DNA of 58,448 nucleotides from Akkermansia muciniphila (GTDB lineage Bacteria; Verrucomicrobiota; Verrucomicrobiia; Limisphaerales; UBA9464). Under the pieces are notes generated by a model that worked only from the letters and a program-made list of their open reading frames with translations, did not search any database and was not told the DNA's origin. The position numbers were made by a program, and so were the translations under genes. The stretch is from the NCBI GenBank assembly GCA_945898055.1, contig CAMDGV010000024.1, forward strand, positions 1-58,448, read 5' to 3'. Numbering within the stretch: the first letter of the stretch is position 1; the number at the start of each line of letters is the position of its first letter. Shown one piece after another: positions 33,290 through 42,371 of this stretch.

Positions 33290-34408
33290 ATGCGTGTTGT
33301 GTTTAGCCGGGTCGCCGCGGTTTTGGCGATGTCCTCTCTTTTGATGTCAGGGTGTCGCAAAGACGATGTCCGTGTTTATCAAGCACCCAAAGATTTAGAG
33401 ACACCTCCGTCGTCCTCCCCATCGCCTGCATCGGTTCCCATCGAGAGAGAGGTTGCAAAGTCAGATTCCAAGCCGAAAGGCCCCCCTTGGACGGTGCCGA
33501 GTGGTTGGGTTGAGCAGGCGACCTCCGGGATGCGAGTGGCGAGCTATTTGGTAAAGGCGACAGATGGACGGGCAGCGGATATTTCGGTGGTGGCCTTAGA
33601 AGGGGTCGCAGGGGGCGAACTTTCTAATGTTAACCGATGGCGCGAACAGATTGGACTGGGTGCGGTCACGGAAGAGCAGTTGGCCGGTTTGCGGACGACG
33701 GTTCCTGCTGGGGGGAGGCAGGTTGTTTTTTATGAAATGGCCGGTGAAAAGCCGGTGTTAGACGGTAAGTATAAGGCGCGAACGTTGGCGTCAATTTTGC
33801 CTGCGGGTGCAATGACGGTATTCTTCAAGATGACCGGGGAGGAAGCTCTGGTGGCGTTGGAAAAGACTAGATTTCTAGCTTGGATACGCTCAGTTGAAAC
33901 GGGAGATGGCCCATCTGAGACCGAAGTTGAAACACCGGTGGCCGCGGCGAACGCCTCAGCGGCTCCTTCGACACAAGCACCGCTAGCGTCGACAGATTCT
34001 TCGGTTCTTCCTCACTGGAGTGTACCGAGCGGTTGGAAGGATGGGGGATCGCGACCGATGCGGTTAGCTTCTTTTGAAATTTCCAATGCAGAAGGCATCG
34101 GGGATATTTCGATAAGTTCCCTGAGCGGTGACGGTGGAGGGTTGCTGGCAAATGTGAATCGATGGCGTGGGCAAGCGGGATTAGCCACCATTGATGAGGC
34201 CACTTTAAAACTGGAATCTGGGACAATCCGCACGGCCGACGGCGCGACTGGTTTTTTGGTGGACTTAAAAGGGACAGAGAAGCGGATTCTTGCGGTCATT
34301 ATTCCACACCGGGGAAGCTCGTGGTTTATTAAACTGACGGGTCCAACCGAGTTAATAACTAAAGAACGTGCGAAGTTTGATGCTTTTGTTCAATCTATCC
34401 GCTTTTGA
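33290..34408 (+). CDS. Lipoprotein with two copies of a beta-rich domain
   Basis: A 372-residue lipoprotein: signal peptide with lipobox LLMSGC (Cys22), a proline/serine-rich linker (30-65), then two homologous domains. Domain 1 (about 67-200) starts PWTVPSGWVEQATSGMRVAS; domain 2 (about 245-372) starts HWSVPSGWKDGGSRPMRLAS. Both continue with a D-I-S-V/I strand, LSNVNRWREQIGL / LANVNRWRGQAGL and a C-terminal strand with FFKMTG / FIKLTG. I do not know a function. The gene sits just upstream of resB and ccsA, so it may act in cytochrome c assembly or merely share a transcript. Confidence 0.75.
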   Translation: MRVVFSRVAAVLAMSSLLMSGCRKDDVRVYQAPKDLETPPSSSPSPASVPIEREVAKSDSKPKGPPWTVPSGWVEQATSGMRVASYLVKATDGRAADISVVALEGVAGGELSNVNRWREQIGLGAVTEEQLAGLRTTVPAGGRQVVFYEMAGEKPVLDGKYKARTLASILPAGAMTVFFKMTGEEALVALEKTRFLAWIRSVETGDGPSETEVETPVAAANASAAPSTQAPLASTDSSVLPHWSVPSGWKDGGSRPMRLASFEISNAEGIGDISISSLSGDGGGLLANVNRWRGQAGLATIDEATLKLESGTIRTADGATGFLVDLKGTEKRILAVIIPHRGSSWFIKLTGPTELITKERAKFDAFVQSIRF

Positions 34409-34480
34409 TCCTTGGTTAGCCTACATAGTCCCATTAAATAGTGAACAGCCGATGCCTTCGATGACGTCGGATTACGACTG

Positions 34481-35647
34481 ATGCTGAAGACTCTAACTCA
34501 ATTTCTGTCCTCGCTGCGATTAACCGTGGTATTGCTAGCGTGTGCAATCGCCGTCGTGTTCTTTGGGACACTTGGTCAGACCAGTGACGGTTTGTATGTC
34601 GCCCAGCAGCGGTATTTTCGCAGCTGGTTTTCTTACTGGACCCCGCATGACGCGACATTCCCTTGGATCCCACTCCCTGGAGGTTATTTGGTGGGGACAC
34701 TTTTACTGGCCAACTTAACGGTGGCACATGTGACCCGGTTCAAATGGAGTTGGAACAAGAGCGGGATTTTCATGACTCACATTGGGATTATTTTACTATT
34801 AGTGGGGCAATTATTAACGGACATGTTGGCGCGCGAGAGCGTGATGAGTTTTCGTGAAGGGGAGAGTCGGAACTACTCAGAATCGTCGATGGATTTTGAG
34901 TTGGCTTTTCTACAAGACAGCGGAAGTAATCAATTAGATCAAGTCATCGCCTTTCCAGCAAACTTGATTAAATCTGGGACCGAGCTTCAGCATCCTTTGT
35001 TACCCTTTTCGATCCGGGTACGGGAGGCCTTTGAGAATGCAACCGTGCGTGTCCGAGGACCGATGGTGGACTCAAATCGCCCGCCCGCATCGACGCAGGG
35101 GGCGGGTAGAAGTATGATCATCGAATCGAGTGCGGCAAAACGAGGGATGGACGATCGAAATGTGCCTGGATCTGTGTTAGAGATGATCGATGGAGGGCGA
35201 TCGATGGGGACATGGCTAGGGTCTGGAATTCTGCGAGCGCAGCAGATTGAGACAGCGAGTGGGACGTGGCGTATGGAATTGCGACCTGTCCGAGAGTACA
35301 AGCCGTTTGCTCTGACCTTGATCAAGACCACCCACGAGGTTTATCCAGGGACAGAAAAGCCGAAGAATTTTCAGAGTCGTGTGCGGATCCAGAACCTAGA
35401 CTCTCGTGAGGATAGAGAAGTGGATATTTACATGAACAATCCCTTGCGCTATTCGGGATACACTTTTTTTCAATTTCAAATGGGACGAGAGCAACTGGAG
35501 CAAGGGGGGCGAGGAACGAGTGCCCTGCAAGTTGTACAGAACCCGTCGTGGATAGCGCCCTATTTGGGGTGTATCATTGTCGGACTCGGGTTGCTCGTGC
35601 AGTTCGGGATTCATCTAGGTAAGTTTATTTCCCGCCGGAAGGCCTAA
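34481..35647 (+). CDS. resB: ResB-family cytochrome c biogenesis protein
   Basis: A 388-residue Ccs1/ResB protein of cytochrome c system II, which with CcsA forms the heme lyase that attaches heme to apocytochromes outside the membrane. The first helices are FLSSLRLTVVLLACAIAVV with the family motif FFGTLGQTSDGLYVAQQRYF; then SKGGHIGIILLLVG-like FMTHIGIILLLVGQLL; a periplasmic beta-rich domain (about 130-345) follows, and a final helix ILGLLVQF-like region ends the protein. It overlaps nothing and precedes ccsA by 14 bp. Confidence 0.88.
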   Translation: MLKTLTQFLSSLRLTVVLLACAIAVVFFGTLGQTSDGLYVAQQRYFRSWFSYWTPHDATFPWIPLPGGYLVGTLLLANLTVAHVTRFKWSWNKSGIFMTHIGIILLLVGQLLTDMLARESVMSFREGESRNYSESSMDFELAFLQDSGSNQLDQVIAFPANLIKSGTELQHPLLPFSIRVREAFENATVRVRGPMVDSNRPPASTQGAGRSMIIESSAAKRGMDDRNVPGSVLEMIDGGRSMGTWLGSGILRAQQIETASGTWRMELRPVREYKPFALTLIKTTHEVYPGTEKPKNFQSRVRIQNLDSREDREVDIYMNNPLRYSGYTFFQFQMGREQLEQGGRGTSALQVVQNPSWIAPYLGCIIVGLGLLVQFGIHLGKFISRRKA

Positions 35648-35661
35648 ATTCTTTTTACACC

Positions 35662-37644
35662 ATGAAACGCTGGTTCCCTCCTCTTCTTACTGTGGTTTTC
35701 GTCCTATGGATTCTAAGTGCCTTGATGCCCAAGAAAGAATCTTCTTATTCTATCAATGGGTTTGGGCGTCTCCCAGTGGTGTTTAACGGGCGAGTTCAAC
35801 CGGTCGATTCCTTGGCGCGGAATTCGTTAACTCAAATCAGGGAAAAGGATACGGCCAACTTGGAACCGTGGAAGTCGTGGTATCAAGCGCCTAAAATTCT
35901 GAGTGCGACCGAATGGCTATTGACCGTGATGACCCGACCGGAAGTGGCCGACGGATGGAAGGTTTTCCGTTTGGATCACCCGGAGTTGAAGGCATTATTA
36001 AAATTGCCGGAAGCAGATCCAACGCGAAACGAAGATGGAAAACATTTTGCTTGGGCCCAGTTTGGCGAGTCAGGCTTCAAGTTGATTGAAGACGAGCATC
36101 GGCGGATTCGGGAGACAAAAAAAGACGCTTCTCAGCGGACGACTTTCGATAGTGCTATCTTGGAGGCTCACGAGGCGTTAACCCTGTACTTGCGACTCAA
36201 AAATACCGTTCATCCGCAGGATACGGCTGAGTTCGGCCGGGAAATTGGCGACTACACTCGAGCCGTACCCGCCGGCGTCACGGCGTTTAGGAACCGCATG
36301 ATCGGTTCTGGCGTTGTGGAAACCAATGCTTTGACGGCCTTATTTGATTTTGCCGAGCGGTATTTTGTGACAGTTCGGATGGATACACCTTTATTGATTC
36401 CGCCGGCCTCGGGTGGGGAGGTTGGGGAATGGTCTCGAATGGGAGAGGCTCTTTTGGATTCGAGCGTGGGTGCTCCCTTGTTGAGGCATTTGATGCATCG
36501 CGACCCCAAGGAAGCTTTGGCGCCGGAGCGTGTTAGTGCATTGATTGGGTCGGCAGGAACACGCCCATTGAATCCGGCGGTGCCTCTTTGGGCGAAGATG
36601 GCCGATGCGTTTCGTTTGGAGCAGTCCGTAGAGTTCAACCAAGCGGTGGCGACTTACACTGGGTACCTGCAATCTTTGAGACTTGACCGGGCCCTTTCCA
36701 AAGCAAGTTCTGAGCAAGCCTTTAATCGATTTGCTCCTTTTTCTAAGGCCGCAGCGATTTACATTGTTGCCTTCCTCTTCGGGTGCGGCTTTTGGTTTAA
36801 CTTTGCTGAGTGGAGTCGTCGCACCTCCCTACAACTTGTTTTGCTCGCCTTCGTCGTTCACACGGTAGGACTGATTTTTCGGATGTGGCTCGAAGGCCGT
36901 CCTCCGGTCACTAACCTTTACAGTTCAGCCATTTTTATTGGATGGGGTGCGGTAGGGTTGGGACTTATTCTGGAGGGGTTCTGGAAGAATGCCATCGGAC
37001 TGGCCGTTGCGACCGTCATTGGATTTGCCACTCAAGTTGTCGCACATAATTTGGCCTTGAGCGGCGATACCATGGTCATGATGGAAGCGGTGCTCGATAC
37101 CAATTTTTGGTTGGCGACACACGTGGTGATTGTGACCTTGGGATATGCCTCCACTTTTGTGGCCGGCTTTTTGGCGATTCTTTATGTGATATTGGGAGTT
37201 GGAACACGGGTTTTGACTTCAACCATGGGGCGTAGTATGGCCCGGATGGTTTATGGAATTCTCTGCTTTGCCACCCTCTTCAGTTTTGTCGGGACAGTCT
37301 TGGGGGGTATCTGGGCGGATCAATCTTGGGGCAGATTCTGGGGTTGGGATCCGAAAGAAAACGGAGCTTTGATTATTGTCCTGTGGAACGCTTTGATTCT
37401 GCATGCGCGTTGGGGCGGGATGGTTAAGGAGCGAGGCATTATGAACCTAGCAATTGTAGGGAACGTGGTGACCTGCTGGTCTTGGTTTGGGACGAACCTC
37501 CTCGGTATCGGATTGCACAGTTACGGGTTTATGAGTGGGGCTTTCACAGCTTTGATGGTGTTCGTCGCTACCCAAGCCATTTTAATCGGGCTTGGATCCT
37601 TGCCCCAGTCCATGTGGCGCAGCTTTCGCGGCTTAAAGTCCTGA
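35662..37644 (+). CDS. ccsA: CcsA/ResC-family cytochrome c biogenesis protein
   Basis: A 660-residue protein: N-terminal helix and periplasmic region (1-350, including SINGFGRLPVVFNGRVQPVDS), then a multi-helix CcsA domain with the heme-handling tryptophan-rich segment WADQSWGRFWGWDPKENG and external histidines in FWLATHVVIVTLGYAS and GIGLHSYGFMSG. This is the heme exporter and lyase half of system II, working with ResB. The long N-terminal extension is typical of Bacteroidota/Verrucomicrobiota-type CcsA. Immediately downstream of resB, same operon. Confidence 0.9.
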   Translation: MKRWFPPLLTVVFVLWILSALMPKKESSYSINGFGRLPVVFNGRVQPVDSLARNSLTQIREKDTANLEPWKSWYQAPKILSATEWLLTVMTRPEVADGWKVFRLDHPELKALLKLPEADPTRNEDGKHFAWAQFGESGFKLIEDEHRRIRETKKDASQRTTFDSAILEAHEALTLYLRLKNTVHPQDTAEFGREIGDYTRAVPAGVTAFRNRMIGSGVVETNALTALFDFAERYFVTVRMDTPLLIPPASGGEVGEWSRMGEALLDSSVGAPLLRHLMHRDPKEALAPERVSALIGSAGTRPLNPAVPLWAKMADAFRLEQSVEFNQAVATYTGYLQSLRLDRALSKASSEQAFNRFAPFSKAAAIYIVAFLFGCGFWFNFAEWSRRTSLQLVLLAFVVHTVGLIFRMWLEGRPPVTNLYSSAIFIGWGAVGLGLILEGFWKNAIGLAVATVIGFATQVVAHNLALSGDTMVMMEAVLDTNFWLATHVVIVTLGYASTFVAGFLAILYVILGVGTRVLTSTMGRSMARMVYGILCFATLFSFVGTVLGGIWADQSWGRFWGWDPKENGALIIVLWNALILHARWGGMVKERGIMNLAIVGNVVTCWSWFGTNLLGIGLHSYGFMSGAFTALMVFVATQAILIGLGSLPQSMWRSFRGLKS

Positions 37645-37676
37645 CCGTTCAGACCTGAGATGAGTTAGTCGGGTTG

Positions 37677-38963
37677 CTAATTTGCAGGGCCGAAGGGCGG
37701 GGCACCGTCTCCAGCCCAGTTATTGAGAGCACGATCATCAGACCGCGATTGAGGTTCAGTCTGGAGGCATTGGAGCGCCTCCCCGATGAAATAAAGAGAG
37801 CCGGTTAGCGCGACAAAGGGGTCTGATGCTGCGGCCCGAAGTGCGGCAGATACCGAGTGACAAACCCGCACCGCTCGGTTGGAGCCCGCTTCGCGTAAGA
37901 CCTCGCGTAATTCCTCGGGGGTGACCGTCCGATCACTCGAGACAGGGGCAACGATGAAGCGGGCGGCCAGTGGGGCGAGTGCCAAAATCATTTCTTGCCA
38001 CGCTTTATCACGGAGCATTCCGACGATGAGGGTGGGATGTTGGCCTGGAAAGTCGCTGATTAAAGCGGCTTTGAAGGCAGCGATCCCATCAGGATTATGG
38101 GCACCGTCGAGTAATAAAATTTGTCCGCCGCGATCAATCCGTTGCATCCGCCCCGCCCAAGTGGTGTTTGCTAATCCCGACGCGATTTGGTCGTCTGTTA
38201 CTGGGAGGATTGCTCTGAGGAGACGGCAAGTAGCCGCAGCGAGGGTGGCATTTACGCGCTGATGCGGTCCGGAAAGTGATACTGGAAAAGTGAGTTGTTG
38301 AAGAGCCGAGTGACCGATCACGACACAATGAGAATCCAGTTCATGGGCGCGATATTCAATAATCGCCAAGGCATCTGGAGCAGTAGCCGAGGTGAGAACT
38401 GGGATGCTTGGTTTGATAATCCCTGCTTTTTCAAAAGCGATTTGGCCGAGGGTTGTACCGAGCACATTTTTATGATCGAGACCGATATTGGTGATGAGTG
38501 ACGCGAGAGGGTTGACGATATTGGTTGCATCAAGTCGCCCACCTAAACCCGTTTCCCAGATCACCAAATCAACCCTTTCTTGAGCAAACCACAGCAGAGC
38601 CATTACGGTGGTAAATTCAAAAAAAGTGGGGGAGAGATCCGCTGGCATCGAGTCGCAGAGAGTTGTGACAAGGCGAGCGAGAACGTCATCAGGAAGGTGT
38701 TGGCGATCGATCTGAATTCGTTCACCGAAGTGGACTAAATGAGGTGAGGTGTAGAGGCCGGTTCGGTAACCGGCGCCGCGATAGATTTGTTCGAGGAAGG
38801 CGCAGGTGGAGCCTTTTCCATTGGTTCCAGCGACGTGAATAAAGCGGAGATTCTTTTCAGGATGGCCCACTGCAGCGGCGAGTCGGCGAGTGGTTTCCAA
38901 CCCAGGTTGGAAACCAAAAAGCTGTAGTGATTGGAGGAAGTTGAGGGCCTCGGTAAGAGTCAC
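37677..38963 (-). CDS. folC: Folylpolyglutamate/dihydrofolate synthase
   Basis: A Mur-ligase-family enzyme that adds glutamate to folates (and to dihydropteroate). The ATP loop is FIHVAGTNGKGSTCAFLEQI, followed by TGLYTSPHLVHFGERI, the Mg/substrate site FFEFTTVMALLWFA, ETGLGGRLDATNIV, and GRMQRIDRGGQILLLDGAHNP in the C-terminal domain. The GTG at 38963 gives the normal family N-terminus; the frame stays open to an ATG at 39128, which would add 55 residues and overlap the upstream gene by 49 bp. Start choice is therefore uncertain, the identity not. Confidence 0.9.
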   Translation of the reverse strand: MTLTEALNFLQSLQLFGFQPGLETTRRLAAAVGHPEKNLRFIHVAGTNGKGSTCAFLEQIYRGAGYRTGLYTSPHLVHFGERIQIDRQHLPDDVLARLVTTLCDSMPADLSPTFFEFTTVMALLWFAQERVDLVIWETGLGGRLDATNIVNPLASLITNIGLDHKNVLGTTLGQIAFEKAGIIKPSIPVLTSATAPDALAIIEYRAHELDSHCVVIGHSALQQLTFPVSLSGPHQRVNATLAAATCRLLRAILPVTDDQIASGLANTTWAGRMQRIDRGGQILLLDGAHNPDGIAAFKAALISDFPGQHPTLIVGMLRDKAWQEMILALAPLAARFIVAPVSSDRTVTPEELREVLREAGSNRAVRVCHSVSAALRAAASDPFVALTGSLYFIGEALQCLQTEPQSRSDDRALNNWAGDGAPPFGPAN

Positions 38964-39079
38964 AAGTAGAAGTAAGGGTAGGGTTAGAAGTGTCTTGGGC
39001 CAAGGACGGTGAGCGACTGGGTCTGTCGAATTTATCAATCCAAGCCCAGTTCTCCGGTTAGTTGGTTGGGCTAGCCCGC

Positions 39080-39520
39080 TTATTTCGCTGGCGGTAACTT
39101 GCAAGACTGCCATGCCAGAAAACGCCATCCGCTCTTTTCTTGACGCCAGACCGCCAAGAAACTGAGGACGCTATCCATTTCACCCGTTGCTGTAATGGCT
39201 TTAATATGGGCGCGACCGGTCATTAGGGCGATACTAGGTGCCGGGAAGGTGATGTTCTGTTCCTCGTAAGAGTATCCGACATACTTTGTTTTACTGGTGG
39301 TTAAAATATCAATCAGTGAGGCTTTGGTGTCCACGACACCATTTGAGTGTGCATAGCGTAGTTCATCGGAAAAGACAGAATTTAGAGCTTCGCGATTCGG
39401 ATTTTGCATAGCTGCAACCCGTGCTTTATCCGCCGCTCGAATTGCAGCTAGGTTGAGAGTCTCATCGGCAAGAGTCTGAAGGGTTAAAAGGAGTGCGACG
39501 GCGGTCAGGAATGATTTCAT
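39080..39520 (-). CDS. Exported SnoaL-like (DUF4440) protein
   Basis: A 146-residue protein with a signal peptide (residues 1-18, cleavage near TLADE), then an NTF2-like alpha+beta cone: AAIRAADKARVAAMQNP, LNSVFSDELRYAHSNG, FLAVWRQEKSGWRFLAWQ. DUF4440 members bind or transform small molecules; catalytic residues are not evident. It sits just upstream of folC with a short overlap if folC uses its upstream ATG, but metabolic linkage is unclear. Confidence 0.8.
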   Translation of the reverse strand: MKSFLTAVALLLTLQTLADETLNLAAIRAADKARVAAMQNPNREALNSVFSDELRYAHSNGVVDTKASLIDILTTSKTKYVGYSYEEQNITFPAPSIALMTGRAHIKAITATGEMDSVLSFLAVWRQEKSGWRFLAWQSCKLPPAK

Positions 39521-39797
39521 TTGGAAACTAGGTGTGAGCTTGAGGTGCTTTATTTAATCTCTCTGAGGTAATAGGGATTTACCCTTCAAGCCAGACCTAG
39601 ACTAAAGCGGCGGTAAAGGTAAAAAGGGGGACTGGTTTTTACAGTGGTGATTCGGTAAAGTTTTTTAATTTTTAAAATTCAACCTTCCGAGGGTTGGTGG
39701 TGCGGGTTGAAGCTGAATTTTTACCGGGGCACGATGAGGTGCTTTCCTTCCAAGATTTTTCGGTATAAAATCATCTCTCGGTCATCTATTCGTGCGC

Positions 39798-41051
39798 ATG
39801 ATTTCCTACGCTCCTTCTTTCAGCGCTAATGGGCGCCAGTACTCGCCACCCCCCCGTTTGATTGCCGTCCTTTGTTTGGATGGCAGTGCTGATGAGTATC
39901 TGGATGCGGCACTGGCGCGCGGTCGGATGCCGCATTTGCACCGGATTTCTTCCCTTGGTTATAGGGGGATGGCTCGAGCTCAGATGCCGACCTTCACCAA
40001 CGTTAATAATACGTCGATTGTTACCGGCGTACCCCCATCGGTGCATGGCATTGGGGGCAATTTTTTTTTCGACACAACGATTGGGCAGGAGGTAATGATG
40101 AATTCCGCCCGATATTTACGGGTGCCGACTTTATTTTCAGCGGCGCAAGCTGCGGGGCGTCGGGTGGCGGTGGTGACGGCTAAGGAGAAGTTAAGGGATA
40201 TTTTTGCCAGCGGATTGATTGAGCAAGGAGGGATTGCTTTTTCCACAGAAAAGGCGCGGGAAGCGGTGATGAGTACCCACGGAATCTCGGATGTTGAGGC
40301 GTTGGCGGGGCCGACACCGGAGATTTATTCCGGGGATGCGTCGATCTATGTTCTTCGAGCGGGAGTGCGATTAGCACAAGAGGGACGTTCAGATTTTCTT
40401 TATCTTAGCACGACCGACTACATGCAGCATAAGTACGCACCAGAAGCACCAGAGATCCTCGATTTCTATGCGGCGCTTGATGTTGAGTTGGGGAAACTTT
40501 TGGCATTGGGAGCCGTGGTTGGGCTGACGGCTGACCATGGAATGAATGATAAGTTGAGTGCAGATGGGACCCCCAATGTGGTTTATCTCGAATCGGAATT
40601 GGATCGGCGATTTGGGAGCGGTTTTCGGGTTATTTTACCCATCACTGATCCGTATGTGATTCATCACGGAGCTTTGGGTTCTTTTGCTCAGGTGCATATT
40701 CCAACGGGGATCGACGTGAGGGCGGTGATGAGTGAGATTGCTGCATTACCTGGAATTACTGAGGTTTATACTCGAGATGTCGCGGCTCGATTGATGGGTT
40801 TGCCTCTCGATCGAATGGGAGACGTGGTGGTGGTATCGGGCCGAGATGCGGTGATTGGTCGGACGCCAGAGTATCATGATTTAAAAGCCCTCAATGGGGG
40901 GTTGCGATCTCACGGAGGTCGATACGAGGAGATGGTGCCCTTGGTAATAAGTGATCCCCTGACGCCTGCCTACCTCGCTCGGGTGAGAGGTGATATTCGG
41001 AACTTTGATATTTTCGATCTTGTTTGCAATGGGACAGAGGTGGGGCGGTGA
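39798..41051 (+). CDS. phnA: Phosphonoacetate hydrolase
   Basis: A 417-residue alkaline-phosphatase-superfamily enzyme that splits phosphonoacetate into acetate and phosphate. Visible are PRLIAVLCLDGSADEYL (first metal Asp), TFTNVNNTSIVTGVPPSVHG (catalytic Thr and Asn), YLSTTDYMQHKYAPEA (Asp-His metal pair), GLTADHGMNDK (Asp-His) and the C-terminal LNGGLRSHGGRYEEMVPL. These fit PhnA of the AEP-PhnWAY pathway. I chose ATG 39798; a GTG at 39792 is possible. The -10-like TATAAA at 39764 lies 34 bp upstream. The stop overlaps the start of the next gene. Confidence 0.92.
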   Translation: MISYAPSFSANGRQYSPPPRLIAVLCLDGSADEYLDAALARGRMPHLHRISSLGYRGMARAQMPTFTNVNNTSIVTGVPPSVHGIGGNFFFDTTIGQEVMMNSARYLRVPTLFSAAQAAGRRVAVVTAKEKLRDIFASGLIEQGGIAFSTEKAREAVMSTHGISDVEALAGPTPEIYSGDASIYVLRAGVRLAQEGRSDFLYLSTTDYMQHKYAPEAPEILDFYAALDVELGKLLALGAVVGLTADHGMNDKLSADGTPNVVYLESELDRRFGSGFRVILPITDPYVIHHGALGSFAQVHIPTGIDVRAVMSEIAALPGITEVYTRDVAARLMGLPLDRMGDVVVVSGRDAVIGRTPEYHDLKALNGGLRSHGGRYEEMVPLVISDPLTPAYLARVRGDIRNFDIFDLVCNGTEVGR

Positions 41052-42370
41052 GGGTGACCGGAGTGAGGGAGGGGTCTCAAGGGGACTGGGCGGGGAGGGC
41101 ACTTCGTTGTTTTCCGGGGGGCTCAAATGGAGAGTACGGAATTCCTGAGAATCAAATTCCGGTGCTTGAACGGGGTTTAGGGGCACGCGTTTGGGATACG
41201 GAGGGTGGGGAGTTTTTAGATTTTACGATGGCTTGGGGTTCTGCACTTGGAGGGCATGCCCACCCCAAGCTGTTGGAAGCAGCGGCGCGGGCTGGGCGGG
41301 ATGGTATTAACTTTGCGGCGGTGAATCGGCGTTCGGTGGAACTGGCCGAACGAATTATGTCGCTGAGTCGGTGTGCTGAGCGCATCCGATTTGTGGCCTC
41401 TGGGACGGAAGCCACGCTTTTGTGTCTACGGGTGGCGCATGCGGCAACGGGGCGTCGTAAGGTGGTTCGTTTTGAGGGTGCCTATCACGGTCAGCACCCG
41501 GTAGGTATTGCTGGGATGATTGCGGGGCGTCCGTCGGCCTTACCTTTGTGCGATCCTACTGGGGCGGGAGCACCTTGGGTGGAGAACGATGTTTTGGTGG
41601 CTCCTTACAATGATCTTGCTGTGACTGAATCAATTTTATCCGCTGCCGCAGGTGATATCGCAGCGGTGATTATTGAACCCTTGCATCGGTGTTTGTCGCC
41701 CGCGCCCGGTTTTCTGGAAGGCTTGAGAGCGGTCACCCGTCGGTTGGGAATTGTTCTTATCTTCGACGAAGTGGTGACAGGGTTCCGCCTCGCCGCAGGC
41801 GGTGCGCAGGAGTATTATGGAGTGATTCCGGACTTAGTGGCTTATGGAAAAGGGTTAGGTGGAGGATTTCCGATCGGGGCTTATGCGGGGCGAGCAGATC
41901 TGATGGAAGCCGTTTCTGAGCATCGATTGCCTCGGGCCGATTACGCTTGGTCCGCTTCAACTACCGGTGGCAATCCCATTTCTTGCGCTGCGGCCTTAGC
42001 TATGTTGGATCTGCTGGCTGAATCTCGTGTTTATGAGCATCTCCACGAGATGGGGCGTCGTTTCAGAAATGGAATGAAAGCCATCCTAGCAGACCAATCA
42101 GTGGCAGGGCAGGTACTAGGTGACGGACCCTTGGGGCAAGTTGCCTTTTCAAGTGTGCCGGTGGTGAATCAGCAGACGTGGCTAGCCAGTGACCGAGCGC
42201 GGGGGCGTCGGTTGATGTTATCCCTGTTGCGACGCGGCGTCTTTTTGAATCCGATGGGGACCAAGATGTATTTGTCGCTTGCGCACGACACGTCGGAATT
42301 GGTTGGATTTTTTGATCGGTTTGCGGAGGCTTTGTCCGATTCTGACAGCGAGAGGGGAGTCCTTTCCTGA
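41048..42370 (+). CDS. Class III PLP-dependent aminotransferase-like enzyme in phosphonate operon
   Basis: A class III (GSA/ornithine-type) PLP enzyme of about 440 residues: ALRCFPGGSNGEYGIPENQIP, then WDTEGGEFLDFTMAWGS, GTEATLLCLRVAHAATGR, FEGAYHGQHPVG, the cofactor Asp in FDEVVTGFRL and the Schiff-base Lys in AYGKGLGGGFPIGAYAG. It sits between phosphonoacetate hydrolase and a phosphonoacetaldehyde dehydrogenase-like gene and overlaps phnA by 4 bp (GTGA at 41048). No phnW (class V) is present. So it either transaminates 2-aminoethylphosphonate or acts like PbfA, the (R)-1-hydroxy-2-aminoethylphosphonate ammonia-lyase, which is also annotated as class III. Sequence alone cannot decide. A later GTG start cannot be excluded. 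Confidence 0.8.
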   Translation: MRVTGVREGSQGDWAGRALRCFPGGSNGEYGIPENQIPVLERGLGARVWDTEGGEFLDFTMAWGSALGGHAHPKLLEAAARAGRDGINFAAVNRRSVELAERIMSLSRCAERIRFVASGTEATLLCLRVAHAATGRRKVVRFEGAYHGQHPVGIAGMIAGRPSALPLCDPTGAGAPWVENDVLVAPYNDLAVTESILSAAAGDIAAVIIEPLHRCLSPAPGFLEGLRAVTRRLGIVLIFDEVVTGFRLAAGGAQEYYGVIPDLVAYGKGLGGGFPIGAYAGRADLMEAVSEHRLPRADYAWSASTTGGNPISCAAALAMLDLLAESRVYEHLHEMGRRFRNGMKAILADQSVAGQVLGDGPLGQVAFSSVPVVNQQTWLASDRARGRRLMLSLLRRGVFLNPMGTKMYLSLAHDTSELVGFFDRFAEALSDSDSERGVLS

Positions 42371-42371
42371 G

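Noticed and set aside
39521-39791. Riboswitch or phosphate-responsive operator ahead of phnA
   Set aside because: Only AT-rich sequence and a TATAAA word were visible; no direct repeats like a Pho box could be supported.
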